Shown: piece by piece, positions 1 to 9,891 of the stretch
Layout: each line of letters begins with the position of its first letter
Numbering within the stretch: the stretch's first letter is position 1
Assembly: GCA_029237695.1 (NCBI GenBank)
Contig: CM055271.1
Location: 81,975,488 to 82,039,487, forward strand
Direction: 5' to 3'
From: Conchocele bisecta
Taxonomy: Eukaryota; Mollusca; Bivalvia; Lucinida; Thyasiridae
DNA: 64,000 bases
Made by a program: the position numbers and the translations under genes
Notes under the pieces: model-generated
Told to the model about the DNA's origin: nothing
The model's input: only the letters and a program-made list of their open reading frames with translations
Databases searched by the model: none

Positions 1-300
1 TGTTTCATTGATGGAGTGGCGAACAATGCGGATCCTGATCGGGCTGTGCGGATGCACTGGATGATCTGGATCTGTACTGGTCGCAAAACCCATAAGCCCC
101 ATTTCTCCAGTCACATATGTGCAGGAAGTGATGAAATAGATTTGTAAAACCTTTAATGCAAATCTAGCAAACGGACAAACGATTGGATGGATGGACGGAA
201 ATACGAACACTATATACCCCTCCACATCCTTTGTATGCCGGCATCATTATATACTGGCATCATATTTCTGAACATAATTGTATATAATGGTTTGTAGTTT
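1..300. repeat. Dispersed repeat fragment
   Basis: Contains a module reading roughly GATCTGGATCTGTACTGGTCGC, then CCCATAAGC and TTTCTCCAGTCACA. Related modules recur at 34980-35080 and 58050-58140 on the opposite strand, and the TTTCTCCAGTCACA end is amplified at 40690-41740. No coding potential is seen. Confidence 0.6.
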
Positions 301-524
301 TCTCTGAAACAGTAAAATTGCATCACCAATATGTATTGTAATTCATCAATATGGAACACGTATTCAACACATTGCATTTACATGAATCAATGACTGACAA
401 AAAAATACATTAACTCAAATATTAATAAACTTCAACGCAAACTTACAAGTACATGTAGTTTCATCTTGACCTTTGACGTGAAGGCAGCATGGGTGTGGTA
501 TGGAATGACAATATTGAATATGAT
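301..524. other. AT-rich intergenic or intronic DNA
   Basis: No gene or sharply bounded repeat is seen. A short stretch around 465-510 (GACCTTTGACGTGAAGGCAGCATGG) is a diverged match to the repeat at 985-1030. Confidence 0.4.
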
Positions 525-900
525 AAATAAGTATAATTGCAGCACAAAAATATTTACACAATTCCCTAACATTTGATTGGTCCATTGCAAGTCTCCGTCC
601 AAAATTTATATCCCAGTAAACTCCATGCCGAACTACTTTCCGTAACCGTCAGGTGCAGTTAAAATAATTCTTAAGAAAACGGAAAATAAACACATTTTCT
701 TGATGAATTTATTTAAAATGCTGGAATTATAAGGAAAGAATGACCTTTTTGTGGAATTTATCGGGGATATAAACTTGGAAAAGTCGCGGGAATACTGGAC
801 GAGGCCTTAACAAAATTACAATTTTCGAAAAAAAAAAAAAGAAAAAAAAAGTTTATACCCTGATAAATTCCACAAAAAGGCCATTCATTCCTATAATATG
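525..900. repeat. Degraded foldback element, relative of 16377-16975
   Basis: The stretch 525-810 matches the right arm of the 16.4-17.0 kb palindrome (GCAAGTCTCCGTCC, GAACTACTTTCCGTAACCG, CTTAAGAAAACGG). At 850-890 it turns into the inverted copy of its own start (GATAAATTCCACAAAAAGGCC). A poly-A/G tract at 829-849 lies at the turn. Confidence 0.6.
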
Positions 901-1288
901 AAGTTTGAAGTCAATCCAACTTACCATTGCAGAGATAATGGGTACAAAAACATTAACGCAAATCTTAAGGACAAAAATTAATTTGACCTTGGACATGAAT
1001 AGGTCGCATAGGTGTGGTATGGAATGAAAATATGGATGATGATACGGAAGTATATGAAGTTTGAGGTCAATCCGACTTACCATTACACAAATAATGGGTA
1101 CGCAAAAACTGAAACGTGGACGGACAAATGAATGGACGGACCGAAGGACGGATGGAATTATGAAAACTATATACCCCTCGACTTACTTCGTATGCCAGAG
1201 GTATAATCACACATGGACACACGGACATGCAGTCCAAACTCTATATGCCTCTGGCTCTACCGAGACCGGGTGCATACAATCCAAATAC
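901..1288. repeat. Short direct repeats of a dispersed element
   Basis: TATGAAGTTTGARGTCAATCC followed by ACTTACCATT and ATAATGGGTAC occurs at about 897 and again at about 1052. It ends in a GGACGGA-rich tail and ATACCCC, a form resembling widespread molluscan non-autonomous repeats. No coding potential beyond FMO exon 4 downstream. Confidence 0.5.
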
Positions 1289-1379
1289 CTGTCTAAGCCA
1301 GGGAACGTGGGCTTGTGTATATCTGCATGGTGGCCGCTACAAATCAACACAGCGTCAAATACGAGGTCTTCGGATGTAT
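1289..1379 (-). CDS. FMO: FMO exon 4 (flavin-containing monooxygenase)
   Basis: Internal exon of a flavin-containing monooxygenase, an FAD- and NADPH-dependent enzyme that oxygenates soft nucleophiles (N, S), typically on the endoplasmic reticulum membrane. Read on the minus strand after the acceptor TTTCAACAG it encodes TSEDLVFDAVLICSGHH then ADIHKPTFPGLD, the family's FDAVxVCxGHH and PxFPGL block. The donor is GACAG|GTATTT. The length is 91 bp, entry phase 1 and exit phase 2; the phase-1 end of exon 3 (a lone G) joins exactly to give Asp. The next exon, expected to hold the FMO signature around FxGxxxHxxxY, would be left of the window. A partial duplicate of this exon lies just upstream at 1608-1660. 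Family assignment is confident; the paralog number is not. Confidence 0.9.
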
Positions 1380-1607
1380 CTGTTGAAACAGTAAACAGGC
1401 TGCTGTGATGTTTGACATTCAAAACGTAACAGCATAACCCTAGAGACCTCTGTCATAATATTTGAAAACCGTGTAGATCATGATGAGACGGCTCGGTCTC
1501 ATCAAGATCTGCACCATTTGTGGATGTTTTTTAATTTTTACAAACTTAACCCCTTGTTTTGCATAATGGAACAGTCTCAAACTTAACATGAAAGTATATG
1601 TTGTGAT

Positions 1608-1660
1608 ATGGTGGCCGCTACAAATCAACACAGCGTCAAACACAAGGTCTTTGGATGTAT
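1608..1660 (-). pseudogene. Truncated duplicate of FMO exon 4
   Basis: Minus-strand reading gives TSKDLVFDAVLICSGHH, the 5' part of exon 4. The acceptor AG present before exon 4 (CAACAG) is AA here (CAACAA), and the homology stops after the second His where the tandem duplication ends. It lies in intron 3. The lost acceptor and missing 3' half make it a non-functional remnant. Two substitutions (D to N and E to K in the DTSED stretch) fit relaxed constraint. Confidence 0.8.
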
Positions 1661-1854
1661 TTGTTGAAACAGTAAACAGGCTGCTGTAAGGCTTGACATT
1701 CAAAATGTAACAGCTTAACACTAGAGACCTGTCCTAATATTTGGAAACAGTGTAGATGGTAGCGAGCCGTCTCATCAAGATCTGTATGCACCATTTGTGG
1801 ATATTTTGTAATTTTTACCCCCTTTTTTGCATAATGGAACAGTCTCAAACTTAA

Positions 1855-2557
1855 AGGTACATGCCCACACAACAGGTTACACTGTACTACTACTTTTCAT
1901 TTTCTGTCATGCCTTATATGAGCCATTTGTCTACCCACTAACAAGTTATTTTTAATTACGGCGCATGTTAATTGGTGTTAAATCGCATTTTATATGCCGC
2001 GACCAGAAAGGGTATTTTCCGACCTCACGTTATTTTTACCAATATGTGTCACGTGACACGGTCAATCATATCACATCTTTGACATGCGCAGTGAAGTATC
2101 GGACGTTGAGAAGAAAAATCTCTGTTCGAGTCCAAATCTAAATCTCCACGTAACTCTTTCCATTTGGTGATCTGGTTGCCAATATTAATCACTCTCTCTC
2201 TGTACTGCCTGTCCCTCAGACATTTCGCCTTTTTTTTGGCCGACGCCGTTTCATACAATTTCCGTCCTGGACGTTTCGACATGTTGATATTCTTGTTTAC
2301 ATATTGGGAAGCCTACTGGCGAGCGTAGTATACTGCGCATGCGCACCGCAAGCCGTGATGTGAAAGTCGTCGTCCCCGCACATTATCAAAATAGACTGTT
2401 ACCGCCGCGCGTCGCTAACAGTAAATTGATAATTAATAAATGATTATATCTGTATAGCGGGCACTCGTAATTTTTAGAACTGGTGGAATAGTGACAATTA
2501 TACACTTATTTAATTCCTATAAAGAACATTTTGTGCCTACTGCGTGGGCATGTACCT
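1855..2557. mobile_element. TTAA-target transposon, ends AGGTACATGCCCAC
   Basis: Perfect 14-bp terminal inverted repeats AGGTACATGCCCAC are flanked by TTAA at 1851-1854 and 2558-2561. The empty site CTTAACATGAAAG is present at 1580-1593 in the neighbouring tandem copy. TTAA duplication is known for piggyBac and Kolobok transposases; the AGG terminus does not decide between them. Related copies are at 3340-3824, 17554-17953, 36539-37171 and 61211-62171. This copy has different internal DNA, including a basic ORF at 2049-2282. Confidence 0.85.
2049..2282 (-). CDS. 77-aa basic ORF inside a TTAA transposon
   Basis: The ORF starts MSKRPGRKLYETASAKKKAK and continues with RDRQYRERVINIGNQITKW, then KELRGDLDLDSNRDF. 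It is Lys/Arg-rich at the N terminus, followed by an RVxIG...W..L pattern. It lies wholly within the 703-bp element at 1855-2557 and is absent from the other members of that family in the window. The base composition is richer in G+C than the surroundings. It may be the first exon of a transposon protein or a captured host exon. I do not recognise a named family and no function is assigned; it may be a remnant. Confidence 0.4.
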   Translation of the reverse strand: MSKRPGRKLYETASAKKKAKCLRDRQYRERVINIGNQITKWKELRGDLDLDSNRDFSSQRPILHCACQRCDMIDRVT

Positions 2558-2603
2558 TTAACATGAAAGTAAATGTTGTGACATATTCTTCTGAGCGCAT
2601 AGC

Positions 2604-2798
2604 CACAGGTGGAATACTCGGACCTGTGACACAAAGAAAATGAACATTACAAAAAAAATCCATTACCCCACCCACTTGGTCTCATACAGTACTATCTTCT
2701 ATTAACGTCATGTACAGTACGATACCAGGTGGGTGGGGTAATGGGATTTTTTTAATAGGCATTTTTTTGGTGTCATAGGTCCGAGTCTTCCACCTGTG
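2604..2798. mobile_element. 195-bp MITE with 8-bp target duplication
   Basis: Imperfect inverted ends run CACAGGTGGAATACTCGGACC inward, and the right end is its inverse (GGTCCGAGTCTTCCACCTGTG). Identical 8-bp direct repeats CGCATAGC flank it at 2596-2603 and 2799-2806. Inside, CATTACCCCACCCACTTGG and its inverse form a second stem. An 8-bp duplication and CA-start ends fit a hAT-type transposase. Confidence 0.85.
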
Positions 2799-2806
2799 CG
2801 CATAGC

Positions 2807-3129
2807 AGGAAAATATTTAGGATGTTCTGCAAACACAATGGCGTATCCTCAGCATGATGTTGCTGGGATGCTAAACACATTCATTTCATGCCAATTTATT
2901 TATTTCAAAATATCTTGAAATAGATTTGCTGAGCCCGAGTTGTGCTTCAGCTCAGGCTCAGATAATCAAATTTATTGATTTATTGATTGATAATCACAGC
3001 ACAGCTCAGGCTCAGTCAACCAAGCTGCTTGCTTGATTTCAAGCACAAAATTGAATTGTTTTGAAATACAGAAATGGACAAATTAATATTGGCGAGATAG
3101 GCGAGGGCAGCAGTATACAAAGTACTGAC
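2807..3129. other. Intron 3 sequence, no feature recognised
   Basis: AT-rich DNA between the MITE and exon 3. A few short alternations of AGCTCAGGCTCAG around 2945-3015 are the only internal repetition seen. Confidence 0.4.
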
Positions 3130-3205
3130 CTGAATCCTTGCGTTTGATCTTTACGTCCCATTGGCCACTACTTGCAAAGTCATCTTGCGGCTTGATGTGC
3201 AGCAC
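3130..3205 (-). CDS. FMO: FMO exon 3
   Basis: A 76-bp exon on the minus strand between acceptor CATTTAG|GTG and donor TTCAG|GTCAGT. It encodes VLHIKPQDDFASSGQWDVKI then KRKDS plus one base (exit phase 1). The block DFxxxGQWxV is diagnostic of FMOs, where it follows the F.TEV stretch that ends exon 2 and precedes the FDAVxxCxGHH block in exon 4. Phases agree with both neighbours (0 in, 1 out). Intron 2 upstream is 12.8 kb and is largely filled by the tandem array at 4491-14894; intron 3 is 1.75 kb. The exon is too short to stand out as an ORF and was found by the family pattern and the splice sites. Confidence 0.9.
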
Positions 3206-3339
3206 CTAAATGGATTGATGTATACGGTAAGTGTGGCAAGACAAATACCGACCAATACCATCTAGGTTGGTGCTAGGAGTTTGAAATTAGAGAGAGAGAG
3301 CGAGCTCTAAAACTTATATAGCATATTATATAACTTTCA
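3206..3339. other. Intron 2 start with a short GA repeat
   Basis: Non-coding; about 15 bases of alternating GA at 3290-3306. Nothing else is recognised. Confidence 0.4.
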
Positions 3340-3824
3340 CAAAGAATCGTTTATTTATTACATTCACTAGATTACATAAGTGTATAATTGTGTCACCGGT
3401 AGCTATTCCACCAGTTCTAAAAATTACGAGTGCCCGCTATACAGATATAATCATTTATTTTACTGATAGTGATGCGCGGTGGTATCAGGCTATTTTCATA
3501 TGCAAATGAGGCATGCTATTTATTAATTATTTATACTAAATAAATCCGTCCCCTGAAAAGATAATATTTTCGACAGCTTATAAAGGATGATCATTGTACA
3601 TCAAAACATTTTTCAGAGAATAAATAGTAATGTCCGTTAACCTTTTAAGGAAACACGGCTATCACCCTTGAAATCAGGGCAGATATTTACGTCTGATATA
3701 AAATGTATAGTAATGCCAATCAATATGTGGAGTAATTATGAATGAATGTTTATTTTGCCAGAAAATCAGTCAGTTGATATCTTATATACAGAACATTTTG
3801 TGTCTACTGAGTGGGCATGTACCT
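3340..3824. mobile_element. TTAA-family copy, left end degraded
   Basis: Matches 17554-17953, with internal landmarks such as CATTTGCATATGAA on the other strand. The right end GTGGGCATGTACCT abuts TTAA at 3825-3828. The left end around 3340-3400 (CATAAGTGTATAATTGTGTC) lacks a clean AGGTACATGCC terminus. Confidence 0.75.
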
Positions 3825-3828
3825 TTAA

Positions 3829-4062
3829 CTCTTTGCATGCTAGCGGCGAAAATATCCGCCAAACGAATTAGGAGTATGTTTTATATCTCTCTGTAAATAT
3901 GTCTTGAAATTTCATTAGAATTGTGTCCTCTGGACACAATTCTCATGAAATTCCAAGACATATTCATGACATTTATAAGGAGAAATAAAAGAAAATATAA
4001 TGAATTGTCATCTGCTATTTTTGAACTATTTATAGCCCACAAATTTCCCAGCATGCAAAGAG
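3829..4062. mobile_element. TTAA-target foldback, ends CTCTTTGCATGC
   Basis: Inverted ends CTCTTTGCATGCT are flanked by TTAA at 3825-3828 and 4063-4066. The left TTAA is shared with the preceding element. The centre is a hairpin (TGTCTTGAAATTTCATTAG, loop near CCTCTGGACAC, and the inverse arm). The same family occurs, rearranged, at 14971-15166 and about 50236-50410. Confidence 0.85.
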
Positions 4063-4066
4063 TTAA

Positions 4067-4490
4067 ACTGTTCGATGAAGTCCATCCATGGAACCTATAC
4101 AATTCCCAATTTAAATCAAATGGTGCACATGTTTTCAAAATGACACATACAAAGCCAATTTGATTTGTTTTTATTCTAACCAATTATCACTGCAACTTTT
4201 GTAAGCCACATGTCCATTAGTGGACATACTAGGTTTTGTTTCGAACACACCAATCACACGTGCCGTAACAACCCTACATATTCGGAGCCAATTTGCCAAA
4301 TTGTATCCAAATATGTTGTTATTGTCATGAAACAAGTACTGCCGTACTCACACTAAATGACCTTAACTGTTGATGGGCTGTTAAACCCCAACAAACAAAC
4401 AAACTAACTAACCCTAAATATTATGTGTTTCCCCAAATAAATGGTGTCCGAATATTTAGGGTTATTGCATGGATACGGCGAAATCCTTTG
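4067..4490. other. Non-coding; dispersed repeat end and small hairpin
   Basis: At 4340-4410 there is a GGGCTGTTAAACCCCAACA tail with repeated CAAA/CTAA, a form common at ends of molluscan interspersed repeats. At 4411-4464 an 11-bp stem (CCCTAAATATT / AATATTTAGGG) forms a hairpin. No gene is seen. Confidence 0.45.
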
Positions 4491-4963
4491 AGGTTAGAAG
4501 ACACCAAATGGTGCGAAACCGCCCAGGGTGTATGCAAAAGTAGTCCGGTATAAAAAAATAGTGCGGGTGTTTTGAGGTCACAGACACCGTTTGCTTGCAA
4601 ATCTTGATCCATTACTACCCAGTTTCACTTGAGGAACATTTTGGGGTGCCTTCAACACCAGTTTTCAGCATATTTGTAGCATTTAAAAGAAAACACTGAC
4701 CCTGTTGGTCACTTGATGTAAACGGAGTTTCCTGGCCAAAAAAATGTACACAATATTGGAGGATATGACAAGGTTGGATTTTTCTTTCTTAGGAGTAAGT
4801 GAACCTATTGTTTAGTTCATGCAGAACCAGTACAGACTGGCTGCAGGTCATGTACAAGTGGGTCCCACAGCATCCATACGAATAGTGAAAGTAGGAGAGA
4901 CTGGCCTTATTGGATGGCATTCGGTTAAATTATATAGTAAAACTATTTGGTGGTGTCTAACCT
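4491..4963. repeat. Array module S, copy 1
   Basis: 473-bp module with imperfect inverted ends AGGTTAG...CTAACCT, so it looks like a MITE in its own right. It is followed by ATAA and the first U unit; its left flank is unrelated DNA. Confidence 0.8.
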
Positions 4964-4967
4964 ATAA

Positions 4968-7900
4968 GGTGTGCCTAGGCCCTATGTAAGATATGTTTGT
5001 TTGTAGAATTTGAAGTTGGAAGTTTATGTTTCTTGTAGCTATGTCTCTGGGAACATAATTTAAAGTTACTATGCGACAAGAATAATCGAGCGGACTCCGC
5101 GATGCAACATATTTGTTCTTTTTGTATCTCAGACGGACAGTTATCGGCTTCAAAATCTTCTAAAATCTTGATTTCTCAGCTTTATTTAGTGAAATATAAT
5201 AAACCAGTGTATGCAAATTACCTGTAGGTGATTGGGCTTGGAATGTGACAGAAATATACACCGAAACAGTGATTATAGTGTGTTTTTCATTTTTTTTCAT
5301 TGATATTGACTTGCTGATGGACAATTAAGAAGTTATGGAAAGTGGCGCGACATCGCGACGCTGTTCCAAAATTTGCCAAAATTAGGCGTAAGTGTATTGT
5401 TTTCGCATATCGGTATAGTACCAAGACACTAGTACTCAGAAAAACATTGTTTTTCCTTTCCTCCTGTGTTATAAAGCAAATTTCTTGACTGACCGTTCCA
5501 AGCCAGTACCCTTTTGTCTGTCGACCATTCCAGAGTGGCATACATGTTGGTATAGTTTCAGTGATGAGTCTGTATATGTAGAATGGTTAGCTATAACACT
5601 ATTTAGGGTAATGTTATGTGATTTTATGGAGATTTGTGCTTTTAATTCATCAGCTATTAAAATTCTCCATAGTTCTGTAATAGTAGCTCAAATTAAGGCA
5701 GAATGTGGACAGTCACATGGTGGAGTTACACAGCTGCTGTGTGACAACCATTTGAGATATTTGCTCCAAACTTGGTACTGTATCCAGGAATAGAAGCTAC
5801 TTTTTGAATAGTGAATATTGTAGAATGATTTGTAGTGGGACTGGTACACTTATAAAGGTGTGCCTAGGCCCTATGTAAGATATGTTTGTTTGTAGAATTT
5901 GAAGTTGGAAGTTTATGTTTCTTGTAGCTATGTCTCTGGGAACATAATTTAAAGTTACTGCGACAAGAATAATCGAGCGGACTCCGCGATGCAACATATT
6001 TGTTCTTTTTGTATTATCAGACGGACAGTTATCGGCTTCAAAATCTTCTAAAATCTTGATTTCTCAGCTTTATTTAGTGAAATATAATAAACCAGTGTAT
6101 GCAAATTACATGTAGGTGATTGGGCTTGGAATGTGACAGAAATATACACCGAAACAGTGATTATAGTGTGTTTTTCATTTTTTTTCATTGATATTGACTT
6201 GCTGATGGACAATTAAGAAGTTATGGAAAGTGGCGCGACATCGCGACGCTGTTCCAAAACTTTGCCAAAATTAGGCGTAAGTGTATTGTTTTCGCTATCG
6301 GTATAGTACCAAGACACTAGTACTCAGAAAACATTGTTTTTCCTTTCCTCCTGTGTTATAAAGCAAATTTCTTGACTGACGTTCCGTTCCAAGCCAGTAC
6401 CCTTTTGTCTGTCGACCATTCCAGAGTGGCATACATGTTGGTATAGTTTCAGTGATGAGTCTGTATATGTAGAATGGTTAGCTATAACACTATTTAGGGT
6501 AATGTTATGTGATTTTATGGAGATTTGTGCTTTTAATTCATCATCTATTAAAATTCTCCATAGTTCTGTAGTAGCTCAAATTAAGGCAGAATGTGGACAG
6601 TCACATGGTGGAGTTACACAGCTGCTGTGTGACAACCATTTGAGATATTTGCTCCAAACTTGGTACTGTATCCAGGAATAGAAGCTACTTTTTGAATAGT
6701 GAATATTGTAGAATGATTTGTAGTGGGACTGGTACACTTATAAGGTGTGCCTAGGCCCTATGTAAGATATGTTTGTTTGTAGAATTTGAAGTTGGAAGTT
6801 TATGTTTCTTGTAGCTATGTCTCTGGGAACATAATTTAAAGTTACTGCGACAAGAATAATCGAGCGGACTCCGCGATGCAACATATTTGTTCTTTTTGTA
6901 TCTCAGACGGACAGTTATCGGCTTCAAAATCTTCTAAAATCTTGATTTCTCAGCTTTATTTAGTGAAATATAATAAACCAGTGTATGCAAATTACCTGTA
7001 GGTGATTGGGCTTGGAATGTGACAGAAATATACACCGAAACAGTGATTGTAGTGTGTTTTTATTTTTTCATTTTTTTCATTGATATTGACTTGCTGATGG
7101 ACAATTAAGAAGTTATGGAAAGTGGCGCGACATCGCGACGCTGTTCCAAAATAAAATTTGCCAAAATTAGGCGTAAGTGTATTGTTTTCGCATATCGGTA
7201 TAGTACCAAGACACTAGTACTCAGAAAACATTGTTTTTCCTTTCCTCCTGTGTTATAAAGCAAATTTCTTGACTGACCGTTCCAAGCCAGTACCCTTTTG
7301 TCTGTCGACCATTCCAGAGTGGCATACATGTTGGTATAGTTTCAGTGATGAGTCTGTATATGTAGAATGGTTAGCTATAACACTATTTAGGGTAATGTTA
7401 TGTGATTTTATGGAGATTTGTGCTTTTAATTCATCATCTATTAAAATTCTCCATAGTTCTGTAGTAGCTCAAATTAAGGCAGAATGTGGACAGTCACATG
7501 GTGGAGTTACACAGCTGCTGTGTGACAACCATTTGAGATATTTGCTCCAAACTTGGTACTGTATCCAGGAATAGAAGCTACTTTTTGAATAGTGAATATT
7601 GTAGAATGATTTGTAGTGGGACTGGTACACTTATAAGGTGTGCCTAGGCCCTATGTAAGATATATTTGTTTGTAGAATTTGAAGTTGGAAGTTTATGTTT
7701 CTTGTAGCTATGTCTCTGGGAACATAATTTAAAGTTACTGCGACAAGAATAATCGAGCGGACTCCGCGATGCAACATATTTGTTCTTTTTGTATCTCAGA
7801 CGGACAGTTATCGGCTTCAAAATCTTCTAAAATCTTGATTTCTCAGCTTTATTTAGTGAAATATATAAACCAGTGTATGCAAATTACCTGTAGGTGATTG

Positions 7901-9450
7901 GGCTTGGAATGTGACAGAAATATACACCGAAACAGTGATTATAGTGTGTTTTCAGTGATTATAGTGTGTTTTTTCATTTTTTTTCATTGATATTGACTTG
8001 CTGATGGACAATTTAAGAAGTTATGGAAAGTGGCGCGACATCGCGACGCTGTTCCAAAATTTGCCAAAATTAGGCGTAAGTGTGTTGTTTTCGCATATCG
8101 GTATAGTACCAAGACACTAGTACTCAGAAAACATTGTTTTTCCTTTCCTCCTGTGTTATAAAGCAAATTTCTTGACTGACCGTTCCAAGCCAGTACCCTT
8201 TTGTCTGTCGACCATTACCAGAGTGGCATACATGTTGGTATAGTTTCAGTGATGAGTCTGTATATGTAGAATGGTTAGCTATAACACTATTTAGGGTAAT
8301 GTTATGTGATTTTATGGAGATTTGTGCTTTTAATTCATCATCTATTAAAATTCTCCATAGTTCTGTAGTAGCTCAAATTAAGGCAGAATGTGGACAGTCA
8401 CATGGTGGAGTTACACAGCTGCTGTGTGACAACCATTTGAGATATTTGCTCCAAACTTGGTACTGTATCCAGGAATAGAAGCTACTTTTTGAATAGTGAA
8501 TATTGTAGAATGATTTGTAGTGGGACTGGTACACTTATAAGGTGTGCCTAGGCCCTATGTGAGATATGTTTGTTTGTAGAATTTGAAGTTGGAAGTTTAT
8601 GTTTCTTGTAGCTATGTCTCTGGGAACATAATTTAAAGTTACTGCGACAAGAATAATCGAGCGGACTCCGCGATGCAACATATTTGTTCTTTTTGTATCT
8701 CAGACGGACAGTTATCGGCTTCAAAATCTTCTAAAATCTTGATTTCTCAGCTTTATTTAGTGAAATATAATAAACCAGTGTATGCAAATTACCTGTAGGT
8801 GATTGGGCTTGGAATGTGACAGAAATATACCGACAGATTATGGTGTTTTCAGTGATTATAGTGTGTTTTTCAGTGATTATAGTGTGTTTTTCTTTTTTTT
8901 TCATTGATATTGACTTGCTGATGGACAATTAAGAAGTTATGGAAAGTGGCGCGACATCGCGACGCTGTTCCAAAATTTGCCAAAATTAGGCGTAAGTGTA
9001 TTGTTTTCGCATATCGGTATAGTACCAAGACACTAGTACTCAGAAAACATTGTTTTTCCTTTCCTCCTGTGTTATAAAGCAAATTTCTTGACTGACCGTT
9101 CCAAGCCAGTACCCTTTTGTCTGTCGACCATTCCAGAGTGGCATACATGTTGGTATAGTTTCAGTGATGAGTCTGTATATGTAGAATGGTTAGCTATAAC
9201 ACTATTTAGGGTAATGTTATGTGATTTTATGGAGATTTGTGCTTTTAATTCATCATCTATTAAAATTCTCCATAGTTCTGTAGTAGCTCAAATTAAGGCA
9301 GAATGTGGACAGTCACATGGTGGAGTTACACAGCTGCGTGTGACAACCATTTGAGATATTTGCTCCAAACTTGGTACTGTATCCAGGAATAGAAGCTACT
9401 TTTTGAATAGTGAATATTGTAGAATGATTTGTAGTGGGACTGGTACACTT
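4968..9450. repeat. Array block 1, five ~0.9 kb U units
   Basis: Each unit runs from GGTGTGCCTAGGCCCTATG to GGGACTGGTACACTTATAA. A 101-102 residue ORF beginning MTDRSKPVPF is open in units 1 and 3 but broken by small indels in units 2, 4 and 5, so coding constraint is not supported. The short block CAGTGATTATAGTGTGTTTT is present once in units 1-3, twice in unit 4 and up to three times in unit 5. Confidence 0.85.
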
Positions 9451-9886
9451 AGGTTAGAAGACACCAAATGTGCGAAACCGCCCAGGGTGTATGCAAAAGT
9501 AGTCCGGTATAAAAGAATAGTGCGGGTGTTTTGAGGTCACAGACACCGTTTGCTTGCAAATCTTGATCCATTACTACCCAGTTTCACTTGAGGAACATTT
9601 TTGGGGTGCCTTCAACACCAGATTTTTCAGCATATTTGTAGCATTTAAAAGAAAAACACTGACCCTGTTGGTCACTTGATGTAAACGGAGTTTCCGTGGC
9701 CAAAAAATGTACACAATATTGGAGGATATGACAAGGTTGGATTTTTCTTTCTTAGGAGTAAGTGAACCTATTGTTTAGTTCATGCAGAACCAGTACAGAC
9801 TGGAGATATGCCAGTAGGAGAGACTGGCCTTATTGGATGGCATTCGGTTAAATTATATAGTAAAACTATTTGGTGGTGTCTAACCT
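9451..9886. repeat. Array module S, copy 2 (internally deleted)
   Basis: Same ends as copy 1, but about 40 bp around the CTGCAGGTCATGTACAAG stretch are replaced by a short unrelated string, giving 436 bp. Confidence 0.8.
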
Positions 9887-9891
9887 ATAAG

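Larger units (their letters stand above)
1327..2584. repeat. 281-bp tandem duplication carrying part of FMO exon 4
   Basis: The segment 1327-1607 is repeated from 1608 in the same orientation (both begin ATGGTGGCCGCTACAAATC). The second copy is interrupted at its end by a 703-bp TTAA transposon (1855-2557) and resumes at 2558-2584 (TTAACATGAAAGTAAATG), matching the end of copy one at 1584-1607. The uninterrupted first copy therefore shows the empty site of that transposon. Confidence 0.85.
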
